64,000 nucleotides of DNA, taken from positions 3,643,501-3,707,500 of the forward strand of contig NZ_JNLE01000003.1 in assembly GCF_000702945.1 (NCBI RefSeq), written 5' to 3'. The notes under the pieces are model-generated. The model was not told the DNA's origin. It worked only from the letters and a program-made list of their open reading frames with translations, and did not search any database. A program made the position numbers and the translations under genes. Source of the DNA: Clostridium sp. KNHs205. GTDB taxonomy: Bacteria > Bacillota > Clostridia > Lachnospirales > Lachnospiraceae. Positions 8,295-17,325 of this stretch are shown piece after piece; the stretch's first letter is position 1; the number at the start of each line of letters is the position of its first letter.

Positions 8295-8552
8295 ATGTTA
8301 CATCCATCTTATACCGATTTAATGAAAGTAGTAAACAGTGACGTAGAACCAGGCGAACAGCCGGTTGTAAACAGCCGTTATTCCATCGTACTTGCAACAG
8401 CAAAAAGAGCAAGACAGTTAATCAGCGGCTCCGATGCCATGGTTCGTACAGCAACCTCTAAGCCCTTATCCATTGCTGTGGAAGAAATGTATCAGTCAAA
8501 AGTAAAAATACTGAATGATGAAGACGCGGGAAAGGAAAGCAAATCCGAATAA
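8295..8552 (+). CDS. rpoZ: RNA polymerase omega subunit
   Basis: 85 residues. The omega core is visible: MLHPSYTDLMKVV, NSRYSIVLATAKRARQLI and KPLSIAVEEM. It helps assemble RNA polymerase by chaperoning the beta-prime subunit. AAAGGCGG lies 10 bp before ATG 8295. It is the last member of the yicC-remA-rpoZ cluster; the usual downstream coaBC/priA genes are absent and signal peptidase genes follow. Confidence 0.93.
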   Translation: MLHPSYTDLMKVVNSDVEPGEQPVVNSRYSIVLATAKRARQLISGSDAMVRTATSKPLSIAVEEMYQSKVKILNDEDAGKESKSE

Positions 8553-8653
8553 ATCATATGAGCATTCTCGTTTTTTTTCTCATGTCCGGTTATAATACTA
8601 GGCATACAGGAAGAAAAGCGGGAGTGTTTTTATTTACGGGAGCTGTTAAAAAA

Positions 8654-9352
8654 ATGGATGAAGAATTAAAATACGACAGGAATGAAACTGCAGCTGCATT
8701 AACTGCAGATGAAATAGAGAACGAAACAGACGTAAGTTCAAATGATAAAGTAAAGGAAGAACTTGATACAGATAATAAGAGGGAAGGTAAAAAATCAGCA
8801 ACCAATGGTGAGAAATCTTCCTATGGCAAGGATATCCGGGATATGCTCATATATTTTGCCATAATCATTGCAGCTGTATTATTGGTACATAATTTTGTCG
8901 GTCAGCAGATTGAAGTAAGTGGGAGCTCAATGGAAGGAACCCTCCATAATGAAGATCATCTCATTCTGGAGAAGATATCCTATGAAACCGGCGATCCACA
9001 GAGATATGATATTGTAGTCTTCAGACCATATACGGAAGAAAAGAACACTTTTTACATAAAGCGAATAATTGGTCTGCCTGGTGAGACTGTTCAGATCATA
9101 GGCAGTGATATTTATATTAACAATGAAATATTAACCGAGGATTATGGGAATGCTCTCATTGAAGAGGCTGGTATTGCAGCGGAGCCTATTACACTTAATG
9201 CGGATGAGTATTTTGTATTAGGTGATAATCGAAATAACAGCAAAGACAGCAGAAATCCTGTTGTAGGTGTAGTTCATAGAAATAGTATTTTAGGCAGGGC
9301 CTGGGTCAGAATATGGCCCCTTGATGATTTCGGTGTGCTAAGACACCAGTAG
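8654..9352 (+). CDS. lepB: Signal peptidase I (first of two)
   Basis: 232 residues from ATG 8654 (GGGAG 11 bp upstream). The frame is open to 8558, but that extension crosses an intergenic region and is not family-like. An acidic cytoplasmic tail of about 60 residues precedes one membrane segment (about 66-85). Catalytic Ser92 is in SGSSMEGTL and Lys136 in FYIKRIIGLPGE; GDNRNNSKDSR is the conserved box E. It cleaves Sec/Tat signal peptides on the outer face of the membrane. It stands 27 bp before a paralogue. Confidence 0.92.
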   Translation: MDEELKYDRNETAAALTADEIENETDVSSNDKVKEELDTDNKREGKKSATNGEKSSYGKDIRDMLIYFAIIIAAVLLVHNFVGQQIEVSGSSMEGTLHNEDHLILEKISYETGDPQRYDIVVFRPYTEEKNTFYIKRIIGLPGETVQIIGSDIYINNEILTEDYGNALIEEAGIAAEPITLNADEYFVLGDNRNNSKDSRNPVVGVVHRNSILGRAWVRIWPLDDFGVLRHQ

Positions 9353-9379
9353 AATCAATGGGATGGAAGGAATACTGAT

Positions 9380-10006
9380 ATGAAGGAAGAGAAATACGAA
9401 GATAAAGATGTTTCCGTAAAAGGAAAGGAAGAATCGGATAATAACCTCCAGGAAGAAAATAAGAAAGAAAAGAAGTCTTCTAAGACAACAATTATTAAAG
9501 ATTTTATTTTTTATGCACTCTTATTCATCTTCTGCCTGTATGTCATACCTACATTTATTATACAGAAAACCATTGTAGACGGTCCTTCCATGGAAGATAC
9601 CCTGCAGGACAGAGATCAGCTTATGGTAGAGAAGATAAGTTACCACTTCGATAACTTAAAAAGGTTTGATATCGTTGTATTCTATCCATACGGCAGAGAA
9701 GAGAAAGAGTATTATATAAAACGTATTATTGGGCTTCCCGGTGAGACAGTCCAGATTAAGGGCAAGGATATCTATATCAATGGAGAGATACTGAAAGAGA
9801 ATTATGGTAAAGATCCAATAACGAAAGCTGGTATGGCAGCTAACCCAATTACCTTGGCAGATGATGAATATTTCGTTATGGGTGATAACAGGAAAGTCAG
9901 CTTTGACAGCCGATATGAAGAGGTAGGGCCTGTTCATAAGAAAGATATTGGCGGCAAGGCTATCCTTCGTGTATGGCCGTTGAATAAATTCGGGCTTCTG
10001 GAATAG
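9380..10006 (+). CDS. lepB: Signal peptidase I (second of two)
   Basis: 208 residues with a highly charged Lys/Glu N-terminal tail, one membrane segment (about 42-62), Ser70 in DGPSMEDTL and Lys114 in YYIKRIIGLPGE. GDNRKVSFDSR completes the type I signal peptidase signature. It is clearly a tandem duplicate of the gene at 8654; the two share most of the catalytic domain, while the tails differ. Tandem type I peptidases are common in Firmicutes and may divide substrates. GGAAGGA precedes the ATG. Confidence 0.92.
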   Translation: MKEEKYEDKDVSVKGKEESDNNLQEENKKEKKSSKTTIIKDFIFYALLFIFCLYVIPTFIIQKTIVDGPSMEDTLQDRDQLMVEKISYHFDNLKRFDIVVFYPYGREEKEYYIKRIIGLPGETVQIKGKDIYINGEILKENYGKDPITKAGMAANPITLADDEYFVMGDNRKVSFDSRYEEVGPVHKKDIGGKAILRVWPLNKFGLLE

Positions 10007-10036
10007 TATATAGTAAAAAGCGAAAAGGAATGAAAG

Positions 10037-10606
10037 ATGAAGAAGCTTTTCCTTCGCTTGTTTCGTTTTCAGGGACCTGTCTCAATTATTTATTATATAG
10101 CTTTTGCAGCGTTGCTCTGGTATTTGATAATACCACATACTTCCATTTTTTATAGAACAAATCTTTTCGATCCTTTTAATGCACGTTTGAATATTGAAGA
10201 CATCACCTTAAGAAAAGGTGATGAATTCAGCCTCTACACTTACAGACTGAATACCAGAGTCTCGTATTCCTCCACAGATATTAAGGTTGCTGATGTCAGT
10301 CTTTTTGGTACAGTAACCGCTTACAGGCCGGGTACAACGATAATAAGAGTAAGGTATAGTGATAAAGAACTTAAATGTCGTGTTAAAGTAGTGGCTATGA
10401 GCAAGACCAGACTAACACTTACAAAAGGCAGGTCAGCAAGACTTTATATAAAAGGTCCAAACGGCAAGGTAAAATGGTACAGCGGCAATAAAAAGATTGC
10501 CACAGTTAGCAGATTTGGCAAAATTACTGCCAAATCAAAAGGCAGGGTTATAATCTACGCTAAGGTTGATGGTAAAGTCTTAACCTGTCAGGTTAGAATA
10601 AAATAA
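10037..10606 (+). CDS. Membrane-anchored protein with two Ig-like (BIG2) repeats
   Basis: 189 residues. A signal-anchor at about 16-34 is followed by two BIG2-like repeats: the first has LRKGDEFSL, VSYSSTDIKVADVSLFGTVTA and GTTIIRV; the second has LTKGRSARLYI, VKWYSGNKKIATVSRFGKITA and KGRVIIYAK. BIG2 domains bear on cell-surface adhesion or protein presentation. Its position 30 bp after the signal peptidases, in the same direction, suggests one operon. The exact role is unknown. Confidence 0.8.
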   Translation: MKKLFLRLFRFQGPVSIIYYIAFAALLWYLIIPHTSIFYRTNLFDPFNARLNIEDITLRKGDEFSLYTYRLNTRVSYSSTDIKVADVSLFGTVTAYRPGTTIIRVRYSDKELKCRVKVVAMSKTRLTLTKGRSARLYIKGPNGKVKWYSGNKKIATVSRFGKITAKSKGRVIIYAKVDGKVLTCQVRIK

Positions 10607-10615
10607 AAAGAATGT

Positions 10616-10698
10616 AAATAGGAGCATTATACTGCAATTATCCCTAATGGTTGATAAAAGCATACCTTTTGGGTAATTTCAGTATAAGCTCCTATTTT
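10616..10698 (+). terminator. Intrinsic terminator after the lepB operon
   Basis: A long stem pairs AAATAGGAGC-ATTATACTG-CAATTATCCC with GGGTAATTTCAGTATAAGCTCCTATTTT, with few mismatches, ending in a short T run at 10695-10698. Confidence 0.7.
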
Positions 10699-10767
10699 GA
10701 CAATCAGGCAAGTTAATTCTGGGAATTATTCTAGCTTAATTGCTTGTTATATACCTCTGGAGTGTTA

Positions 10768-10985
10768 TTACATCCAGGATTCAACCTCGGAATTTAATAT
10801 TTTTTTATCTACTCCATTAATATCAAATTCATACTCCAGACCATTATGGATAAAGCTGATCTCGTAGATATATTGATCGGCATTGCTGTCATTATACTCA
10901 GAATCTTCATTAGTACTTCTATTTTTAATTTCTTGGTTATTACTCTATTTAAATCTTTTTCATCTTCAACAACTAAAACTCGCAT
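10768..10985 (-). pseudogene. Relic: response-regulator start joined out of frame to a PepSY-protein end
   Basis: From ATG 10985, with an intact AAGGAGG site upstream, the frame reads MRVLVVEDEKDLNRVITKKL, the first strand and helix of a receiver domain. It then loses similarity. The other frame of the same strand continues as SEYNDSNADQYIYEISFIHN, then GLEYEFDINGVDKKIL to a stop at 10768, which is the typical end of a PepSY domain. The two frames are offset, so no single protein is made. A deletion spanning the rest of the regulator and any intervening genes is the simplest explanation. It is divergent from the exporter operon at 11348. Confidence 0.75.
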
Positions 10986-11347
10986 ATCATACCTCCTTGA
11001 TTCATGTAGTAACACTTATTTATATATTAATTTTACACATTCTCTTCTAAAAATCCCTGCAAGGACGAAACCTGCTGCCAATAAAGCATCATGAAAGTAT
11101 ATAAAAAAATTCAACCTATATAGTAGCAAGGAAAAGTGAAAATAATATTAAAATTTTAAGATACCAAAGGATCACTGGATTTATTTTCTTAATTATTTAC
11201 GTTTTTATTACAGTAAGCTTTCAAAATTCTTAATTTATCCTTAAAAAATTCACCGTTTCTTCACAGAAAAATCACTGTTTGTTTTTAGAATTAGAGTGTA
11301 TTTTACTGATTGATACTATTTAAGTTGAATGAAAAAGGAGACATCCA
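10986..11347. other. Divergent AT-rich intergenic region
   Basis: About 360 bp between the response-regulator relic and the SLH gene. No gene, tRNA or strong promoter pair was recognised. It presumably carries the promoter of the 11.3-17.1 kb operon. Confidence 0.4.
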
Positions 11348-13213
11348 ATGCATCGAAAACTACTTATGGTTATACTTATTGCTGCAATACTGGCAGCAAC
11401 GGCTTACCCTGCAGTATCTGTTAAGGCGGACAGCAGTAATGCACAGAAAGTCATTAATGAACTTGGAATTATGAAAACGGATAAAGGCAGCAGTAATGCT
11501 TTAACGGCGAAAGTATCAAGAGCAGAGTTTGCTCAAATGCTGATAAATTTATCCGCTAAAAAAGATTACATAACAGCTGAAGCAAATGTATCTCTCTTCA
11601 GTGACGTGAAAAAAAGTCACTGGGCTGCCGGTTACATACAAGCTGTAATTGAACAGGGCTATATGTCCGGTTACATAAACGGTTCCTTTAAACCGTCTCA
11701 ATCAGTTACCTTAAAAGAAGCTGTATATGGGGTAGTAAAATTACTGGGCTACACTAATACAGATTTTACAGGGAATGTCTATACAGGAATGCTGAAATTA
11801 TATACCAGCAAAGGAATGAATGAAAATATTGCAAAAACTGCCGCTCAAGCGTTAACAAGAAATGACTGCAGTAACCTTTTTTACAATGTGTTAACCACTA
11901 CAAACAAAGAGGGAAAAGTATATGGAAGTTCATTGGGCTATACCGTGGATTCAAGCGGTGAAATTAATTATCTTACACTGGTAAGCTCTGCCTTAAAGGG
12001 ACCTGTTATTGTAAAAGATGACTGGAAAGCTCAGATTCCTTTCTCTTTAGCACAGGCGAAATTTTATAAGAACGATAAGACCTCCAGCTTAACTGCCATT
12101 GATCAGTATGACGTTGTTTATTACTCTCAAAGCCAGAAAACCCTTTGGGTCTATGACACGAAAGTAACCGGTTCAATACAGTCTGTAGGTACAAATTCAC
12201 TGGTGCCGGATTCGGTAACCGTAGCCGGTACACAATATACTCTAAGTACATCAGCTGCCAAAGAACAGTTAGCCTCAGGCGGCACCTTTAAAACCGGTGA
12301 TACGGTAACCCTTTTACTCGGAAACGACAATACAGTGGTATATGTTCTGGGCCTGGATGAACTTAATGTGGATGTAACCGGCCTGGTAATATCAACCGGA
12401 CGTCATTCTGTAACAAATACAAAAGGAGAGTATGTTAACACCGCGTATATGACAGTGGTAGATGCAAGTGGTGGTACCTTTGAACAGGATTATGACAGTT
12501 CCAGTATAAGTTACACAACCGGACAGCTGGTTCGAATAACTTATACCGGCGGAGTTTCCACAGCTGCTTCCTATACACCTGTGATTGCCTTGCCTTCCAG
12601 TGTATCCTTTTCAGCAGACGGAACTTCGCTGGGTGACTACAAACTGTCCTCCGGTGTTAAGATATTAGATTATAAGAATGGTTCCTATAACTCTCTGTAT
12701 TCCAATCGTCTTGCAGGTGCGATGATATCCTCCGGTAATGTAATCTATTACAAATTAAATACCAGAAACGAAATTACGGAGCTTATACTTAACAATGCCA
12801 GCGGAGATCTCTATGAATACGGTATAAATCTTGGACTTAAGAGTGGTTCCGGTTCTACCTTTACCTATCAATATCTGCTGAACGGTAAATCCGGTACAGC
12901 TTCTTCTTCTGACTTTATCCCAGTGGATTCAGGTCCTTTAGGCTTCTTATTGAACGGAACAGAAATTTCCTCAACTATGAATCTGGTATCTACGGTTGTT
13001 AAGTCTGTAGGAACCACTTATATTCAGGATTCATCCGCTAAGTACCTTCTGTCTGAGAAATTACAGGTTTATTTTTATGATGGAGCAGATTACTCTCAGA
13101 CAACATTAAGCAAGGTGTCCAACTTAACAAAATATAAATTGACTGCTTATTATGATAAGAGCACAGCCCTGGGAGGACGTGTGCGAGTAATTATTGCCCA
13201 AAACGCAGAATAA
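11348..13213 (+). CDS. Exported SLH-domain protein
   Basis: 621 residues with a signal peptide (hydrophobic 5-22, probable cleavage after VKA). S-layer-homology repeats follow: ALTAKVSRAEFAQMLINLS, then SLFSDVKKSHWAAGYIQAVI, EQGYMSGYINGSFKPSQSVT and LKEAVYGVVKLLGY. The remainder (about 180-621) is a long beta-rich, Ser/Thr/Gly-rich region that I cannot assign. SLH domains bind pyruvylated secondary wall polymers, so the protein should sit on the cell surface. It lies only 26 bp before the MacA-like gene, so it is the first gene of the exporter operon and may be its cell-wall partner. Confidence 0.85.
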   Translation: MHRKLLMVILIAAILAATAYPAVSVKADSSNAQKVINELGIMKTDKGSSNALTAKVSRAEFAQMLINLSAKKDYITAEANVSLFSDVKKSHWAAGYIQAVIEQGYMSGYINGSFKPSQSVTLKEAVYGVVKLLGYTNTDFTGNVYTGMLKLYTSKGMNENIAKTAAQALTRNDCSNLFYNVLTTTNKEGKVYGSSLGYTVDSSGEINYLTLVSSALKGPVIVKDDWKAQIPFSLAQAKFYKNDKTSSLTAIDQYDVVYYSQSQKTLWVYDTKVTGSIQSVGTNSLVPDSVTVAGTQYTLSTSAAKEQLASGGTFKTGDTVTLLLGNDNTVVYVLGLDELNVDVTGLVISTGRHSVTNTKGEYVNTAYMTVVDASGGTFEQDYDSSSISYTTGQLVRITYTGGVSTAASYTPVIALPSSVSFSADGTSLGDYKLSSGVKILDYKNGSYNSLYSNRLAGAMISSGNVIYYKLNTRNEITELILNNASGDLYEYGINLGLKSGSGSTFTYQYLLNGKSGTASSSDFIPVDSGPLGFLLNGTEISSTMNLVSTVVKSVGTTYIQDSSAKYLLSEKLQVYFYDGADYSQTTLSKVSNLTKYKLTAYYDKSTALGGRVRVIIAQNAE

Positions 13214-13239
13214 CTGACACCGGTTTAGGAGGATAGAAG

Positions 13240-15171
13240 ATGAGCCTGTTTAAGAAAGTAAAAACAGAACAAGGAAACAGTTTAACCAACAGAAAGAAAA
13301 ATAGAAGAAAAAAACTGATTAAGATAATAATTATTTTAATTATAGTTGCTGTAGTTGTAATAATTGGATACCAGAAATTCATTGCCGGTAAGGTTAGAAA
13401 GTCTGATTCTGAGAATACGGTTCAAACCGCAAAGGTTGAGACCAGAGATATTCAGAATGTATTAACTTCCTCTGGTACGATTCAACCGCTTAATACATAT
13501 GACGTTAAAACGCTGGTTGAAGGTGAAGTGATATCTGCAGAATTTGAAGAAGGGGAGGAAGTAAAGGAAGGGCAGGTACTATACCAGATCACAACTGATA
13601 CGCTGGATAAAAAAATTGAAACTGCCAGGACTTCTGTTACCAGAGCTGAAAAAAATTACGATAAAGCAGTTGATAATTACGATAAAGCAAAAGCAAGTTA
13701 TGAAGAAGCACAAAGTGATTATAAGGAAGCAGCAGCGAAATATAAGGATTTAAGCCTTACCTCTGCTGCCGGTGGCATCATAACGGAGCTTATGGTAAAA
13801 GAAGGTGATACCGTACAAAAAGGCAGTCAGCTTGCAAAAATCTATGATAACAGCTATATGCTCCTTGATATTTATTTTAACTCTTCCGACGTTACCTCAT
13901 CCTTGGTAGGAAAGAGTGCTTCCATTAGTATAGAAGACAGTACGGAAAATTTAAAGGGTACTGTAACAAAGATCAGCAGTGTGGAAGAGGTCTTAAGCGG
14001 AAACCGTCTTGTGAAGAAAGTTACCATTAAAGTAAAGAATCCGGGCGGTATTACTACAACAACTATGGCTGCAGCAACCATTGGCAGTCTTTCCTCCAGT
14101 GAAGAAGGTACTTTTAAGGTTTTAGAAGACAGTGTAATCACAGCGGATAAAGCCGGTGAGATTTCAAAGCTTCTGGTCAAAGAAGGAGATAAGGTCACAG
14201 AGGGCGAAACCATAGGTGTATTGGATAAAGAAACCTATAGTGACCAATTAGAATCCTATGAAAAAGCTGTTGAGAATGCCAAAGACTCTATGGAAAATAT
14301 GGCTGACTCCGTTGAAAGTGCAAAAGAAAGCATTGAAGATGCTGAAAGTTCTCTGGAGGAAGTAATAGATACCAAAACCGATTACAGCATAACCGCTCCA
14401 ATTTCCGGTAAGGTTATCCGAAAGGATGCACTGGAAGGTGATACGATTAATTCACAAAGCAGTCTTTGTGTAATATATGATCTTTCTTCCGTTACATTTG
14501 AGATGTATGTAGATGAGCTGGATGTAAAATCCGTCGCTGTTAACCAGGAGGTCAATATTACAGCCGATGCTCTGGAAAATACTGAAATACATGGAGTTGT
14601 AACTAACATCAGCCTTGAGAGTACGACTAGCGGCGGTGTAACCCAATATCCCGTTACCGTAAGAATTGATGAGGTAGGTGAACTGCTTCCTGGAATGAAT
14701 GTAACCGGTGAGATTGTTATTGAAAAAGCAGAAGGAGTACTTGCAATACCTGCTGATGCTTTAATGCGCGGAGATGTTGTATATGTAAAAGACGCTACAG
14801 CGGCAGCCACCGGTAATACAAAAGCAGAAGACGCTGAAGAGGCAGACCAATCATCAAAAGAAAACCTATTTGCAAGCAATATACCGGATGGCTTTAAGGC
14901 TGTTCAGGTCGAAACCGGGCTTACAGATGGAGATTATATTGAGATTAAGAGCGGCCTTACTGCAAATGATGAGGTCTATGTTCAGAGAAACAGCTCCGGT
15001 GAGACACAGACTATGATGCCCGGTATGTTTAATATTGAAGGTGGCCAAGGGATGCCTGGCGGTGGTCAAGGCGGCAATTGGCAGGGTGGAACCAGCGGCG
15101 GAAGCGGCAGAGGAAGTCAGGGTGGTCAAGGCAGCATTGGTGGCGGCTCATTTGGCGGAGGCGGCAGATAA
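13240..15171 (+). CDS. MacA/YknX-type periplasmic adaptor (HlyD family)
   Basis: 643 residues. A Lys-rich N-terminus precedes one membrane anchor (about 28-46). Then come a biotinyl/lipoyl-like half (GEVISAEFEEGEEVKEGQVL), a coiled coil (about 125-170), a second lipoyl-like unit (GEISKLLVKEGDKVTEGETI), a second coiled coil (about 340-380) and beta-barrel segments. So the lipoyl/hairpin unit appears duplicated. The last about 50 residues are a Gly-rich tail (GGGQGGNWQGGTSGG), unusual for this family. AGGAGG precedes the ATG. Together with the next two genes it forms a MacAB-like export complex. Confidence 0.85.
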   Translation: MSLFKKVKTEQGNSLTNRKKNRRKKLIKIIIILIIVAVVVIIGYQKFIAGKVRKSDSENTVQTAKVETRDIQNVLTSSGTIQPLNTYDVKTLVEGEVISAEFEEGEEVKEGQVLYQITTDTLDKKIETARTSVTRAEKNYDKAVDNYDKAKASYEEAQSDYKEAAAKYKDLSLTSAAGGIITELMVKEGDTVQKGSQLAKIYDNSYMLLDIYFNSSDVTSSLVGKSASISIEDSTENLKGTVTKISSVEEVLSGNRLVKKVTIKVKNPGGITTTTMAAATIGSLSSSEEGTFKVLEDSVITADKAGEISKLLVKEGDKVTEGETIGVLDKETYSDQLESYEKAVENAKDSMENMADSVESAKESIEDAESSLEEVIDTKTDYSITAPISGKVIRKDALEGDTINSQSSLCVIYDLSSVTFEMYVDELDVKSVAVNQEVNITADALENTEIHGVVTNISLESTTSGGVTQYPVTVRIDEVGELLPGMNVTGEIVIEKAEGVLAIPADALMRGDVVYVKDATAAATGNTKAEDAEEADQSSKENLFASNIPDGFKAVQVETGLTDGDYIEIKSGLTANDEVYVQRNSSGETQTMMPGMFNIEGGQGMPGGGQGGNWQGGTSGGSGRGSQGGQGSIGGGSFGGGGR

Positions 15172-15185
15172 GGAGGTATTGCCCT

Positions 15186-15896
15186 ATGAACGATCCATTA
15201 ATAAAACTGATAGATATTTATAAAATATATGAAATGGGCAATACGGAAGTAAGAGCCAATGATGGTATCAACTTAACGATATTCAGTGGTGAGTTTGTTG
15301 CCATCGTCGGTAAATCCGGCAGTGGCAAATCTACCATAATGAATATTATCGGAGCTTTGGATGTACCAACAAAAGGCCAGTATATTTTAAACGGAGAGGA
15401 TGTCAGTACTTTAAGAGGTGACGAACTGGCAGAAATCAGAAATAAAACCATTGGTTTTATATTTCAGCAATATAATCTTCTTGCCAGACAAACCTTACTG
15501 GAAAATGTAGAACTCCCGCTGTTATATGCGGGAGTCTCCAGAAAGCAGAGGAAAGAACTGGCCCTTGGGGCATTGGAGAGAGTTGGGATAAGGGATAAAT
15601 GGAAGAATTATCCCAATCAGCTCTCCGGAGGCCAGCAGCAAAGAGGCTCTATAGCAAGGGCACTGGTTGGAAATCCTTCTTTGATACTTGCCGATGAACC
15701 TACGGGAGCTCTGGATTCCAAAACCAGCAGAGAAGTCCTTGACTTCTTAAAACAGCTTAATCAAGAAGGTAATACCATAGTGCTGATAACCCATGACCAG
15801 TCTATTGCCCTGGAAGCGAACAGAGTAGTAACCTTAAAGGATGGGAAAATCGATTTTGATGGCAGTACCGAGGACTACAGGAGGAATCATACATGA
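15186..15896 (+). CDS. MacB/LolD-type ABC transporter ATPase
   Basis: 236 residues from ATG 15186 after AAGGAGG at 15171-15177; the longer frame from 15078 overlaps the adaptor's Gly-rich tail and is rejected. Walker A is GKSGSGKST, the Q-loop FQQYNLL, the signature LSGGQQQR, Walker B LILADEPTGALD and the H-loop ITHD. It energises the permease encoded next, whose start overlaps its stop (ATGA at 15893), showing translational coupling. Confidence 0.95.
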   Translation: MNDPLIKLIDIYKIYEMGNTEVRANDGINLTIFSGEFVAIVGKSGSGKSTIMNIIGALDVPTKGQYILNGEDVSTLRGDELAEIRNKTIGFIFQQYNLLARQTLLENVELPLLYAGVSRKQRKELALGALERVGIRDKWKNYPNQLSGGQQQRGSIARALVGNPSLILADEPTGALDSKTSREVLDFLKQLNQEGNTIVLITHDQSIALEANRVVTLKDGKIDFDGSTEDYRRNHT

Positions 15897-17062
15897 GTAT
15901 ATTTCAGACTTTTAAGCTTGCCATCAGAAGTATTGTGGGGAATAAACTGCGTTCATTTCTGACAATGCTTGGTATGATTATCGGTGTTACCTCAGTTATT
16001 ACTCTTATGGGTTTAATGAACGGTGTAACCAATTATGTGCTTTCCACCTTTTCCGGCATGGGAACCAATATGCTGACAGTAACCGTAACCAATACAGATA
16101 CCAGATATGTGGAGGTTGACGAAGTTTATGACTTTGTAAAGGAAAACAACAGTTATTTTAAAGGGGTAACACCTACAGTAACAGGACGGTATACCTTAAA
16201 AAACGGAACCACCTCTATAACCTCAACCGTTACAGGAATAGGTGAGGATTATGCAGATTTAAATGACTTTAAAATGTCCTCCGGAAGATTTATCAGTTAT
16301 GCAGATATAAAAAACAGATATAAAGGAGCCGTTATCGGAACCTATATAGCCAACGAGCTCTTTGACGGTTCAGTAAAAACCGGAGATAATATCCGTATCA
16401 ACGGTTCTGTTTATACAATAGTAGGTATAAAAGAAGAGGAAGCGGATTCGGAAGAGGGATCTGCAGATGACTGTGTGTATATTCCTTACTCAAACGCTGT
16501 AAGAATGGGCAGTACCGGTATTTCCAGCTATTCCTTTGCGGCTGCCTCTGATGATAAAGTAAATGAATGCAAAGAACTGCTTGATAATTATCTTTATGAT
16601 ATCATGAAAGATGAGGATCTTTATACCATTTCTACCATGGCTCAACTTCTTGAGACTGTTACGGATATGACGAATATGTTAGGCTCCATACTGGGAGGTA
16701 TTGCGGGTATTTCTTTGCTGGTTGCCGGTATCGGTATTATGAATATTATGCTTGTATCCGTCGTGGAAAGAACAAAAGAAATTGGTATCAGAAAATCTCT
16801 GGGAGCTAAGAAAAAAGATATTCTCTTACAGTTTGTCATGGAAGCAGCAACCATTAGTATACTGGGAGGTACAATGGGGATTCTGCTTGGCTGGGTTGCA
16901 ACCACTAACATTGGAACTGCTTTCGGGCTGGAAGCATATCCATCAAAAAGTGCCATAATACTGGCATTTTCCGTATCCGCAGCAATTGGTGTGGGTTTCG
17001 GGTTTATGCCTGCCAATAAAGCTGCAAAACTAAACCCCATAGATGCCCTTAGAAGTGAATAA
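15893..17062 (+). CDS. MacB/YknZ-type ABC transporter permease
   Basis: 389 residues. One N-terminal membrane helix (about 15-40, after KLAIRSIVGNKLRSFLTMLG) is followed by an extracellular MacB periplasmic core domain (about 45-250) and a C-terminal FtsX domain with three helices (about 265-380) containing GIGIMNIMLVSVVERTKEIG and KSLGAKKKDI. With the ATPase it forms a mechanotransmission-type exporter for peptides, antibiotics or lipoproteins. It ends the operon begun by the SLH protein. Confidence 0.93.
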   Translation: MSIFQTFKLAIRSIVGNKLRSFLTMLGMIIGVTSVITLMGLMNGVTNYVLSTFSGMGTNMLTVTVTNTDTRYVEVDEVYDFVKENNSYFKGVTPTVTGRYTLKNGTTSITSTVTGIGEDYADLNDFKMSSGRFISYADIKNRYKGAVIGTYIANELFDGSVKTGDNIRINGSVYTIVGIKEEEADSEEGSADDCVYIPYSNAVRMGSTGISSYSFAAASDDKVNECKELLDNYLYDIMKDEDLYTISTMAQLLETVTDMTNMLGSILGGIAGISLLVAGIGIMNIMLVSVVERTKEIGIRKSLGAKKKDILLQFVMEAATISILGGTMGILLGWVATTNIGTAFGLEAYPSKSAIILAFSVSAAIGVGFGFMPANKAAKLNPIDALRSE

Positions 17063-17215
17063 AGTTGGTCTAAAAATAAGAGTTTCATACTAATAATATA
17101 CAAATAGGATATGGACTAGAGAAATTATATAAGTTGAAGAACGTTTTTTCCTTTGTCAGCTGAAAGCAGATATTTAAGCAAAGAAAAGGAAAAACAGGAT
17201 TCAGCTTGTATAAAT

Positions 17216-17309
17216 GTGTGTCAAGTCACACAGTCAGGCATTAGTTGAAAAAGATAAGGCGATTTTTTCAACTACGTATTCAGTAATATCAAATTCAAGA
17301 TTTGATATT
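17216..17309 (+). promoter_or_regulatory. Three-hairpin leader before a D,D-carboxypeptidase gene
   Basis: Successive stems: GTGTG/CACAC (17216-17231), AGTTGAAAAA/TTTTTTCAACT (17243-17273) and a perfect 10-bp AATATCAAAT/ATTTGATATT with loop TCAAG (17285-17309), followed by CACGAAAGGAG and the ATG at 17326. The last two stems and the flanks recur before the VanXY-like gene at 38481 on the other strand. Confidence 0.65.
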
Positions 17310-17325
17310 CACGAAAGGAGTTAGT

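Noticed and set aside
14382-14879. 165-codon minus-strand frame inside the adaptor gene
   Set aside because: Shadow of the coding strand; Ser/Thr/Pro-rich with no start signal.
15035-15223. Ala/Glu-rich frame overlapping the end of the adaptor gene
   Set aside because: It is the alternative reading of the Gly-rich repeat DNA; composition-driven and without a ribosome site of its own.
17056-17092. TGAATA and CATACTA boxes upstream of dacF, as for a sigma-G promoter
   Set aside because: The spacing is 24 bp rather than 17-18 bp, and the first box lies inside the preceding gene's end.
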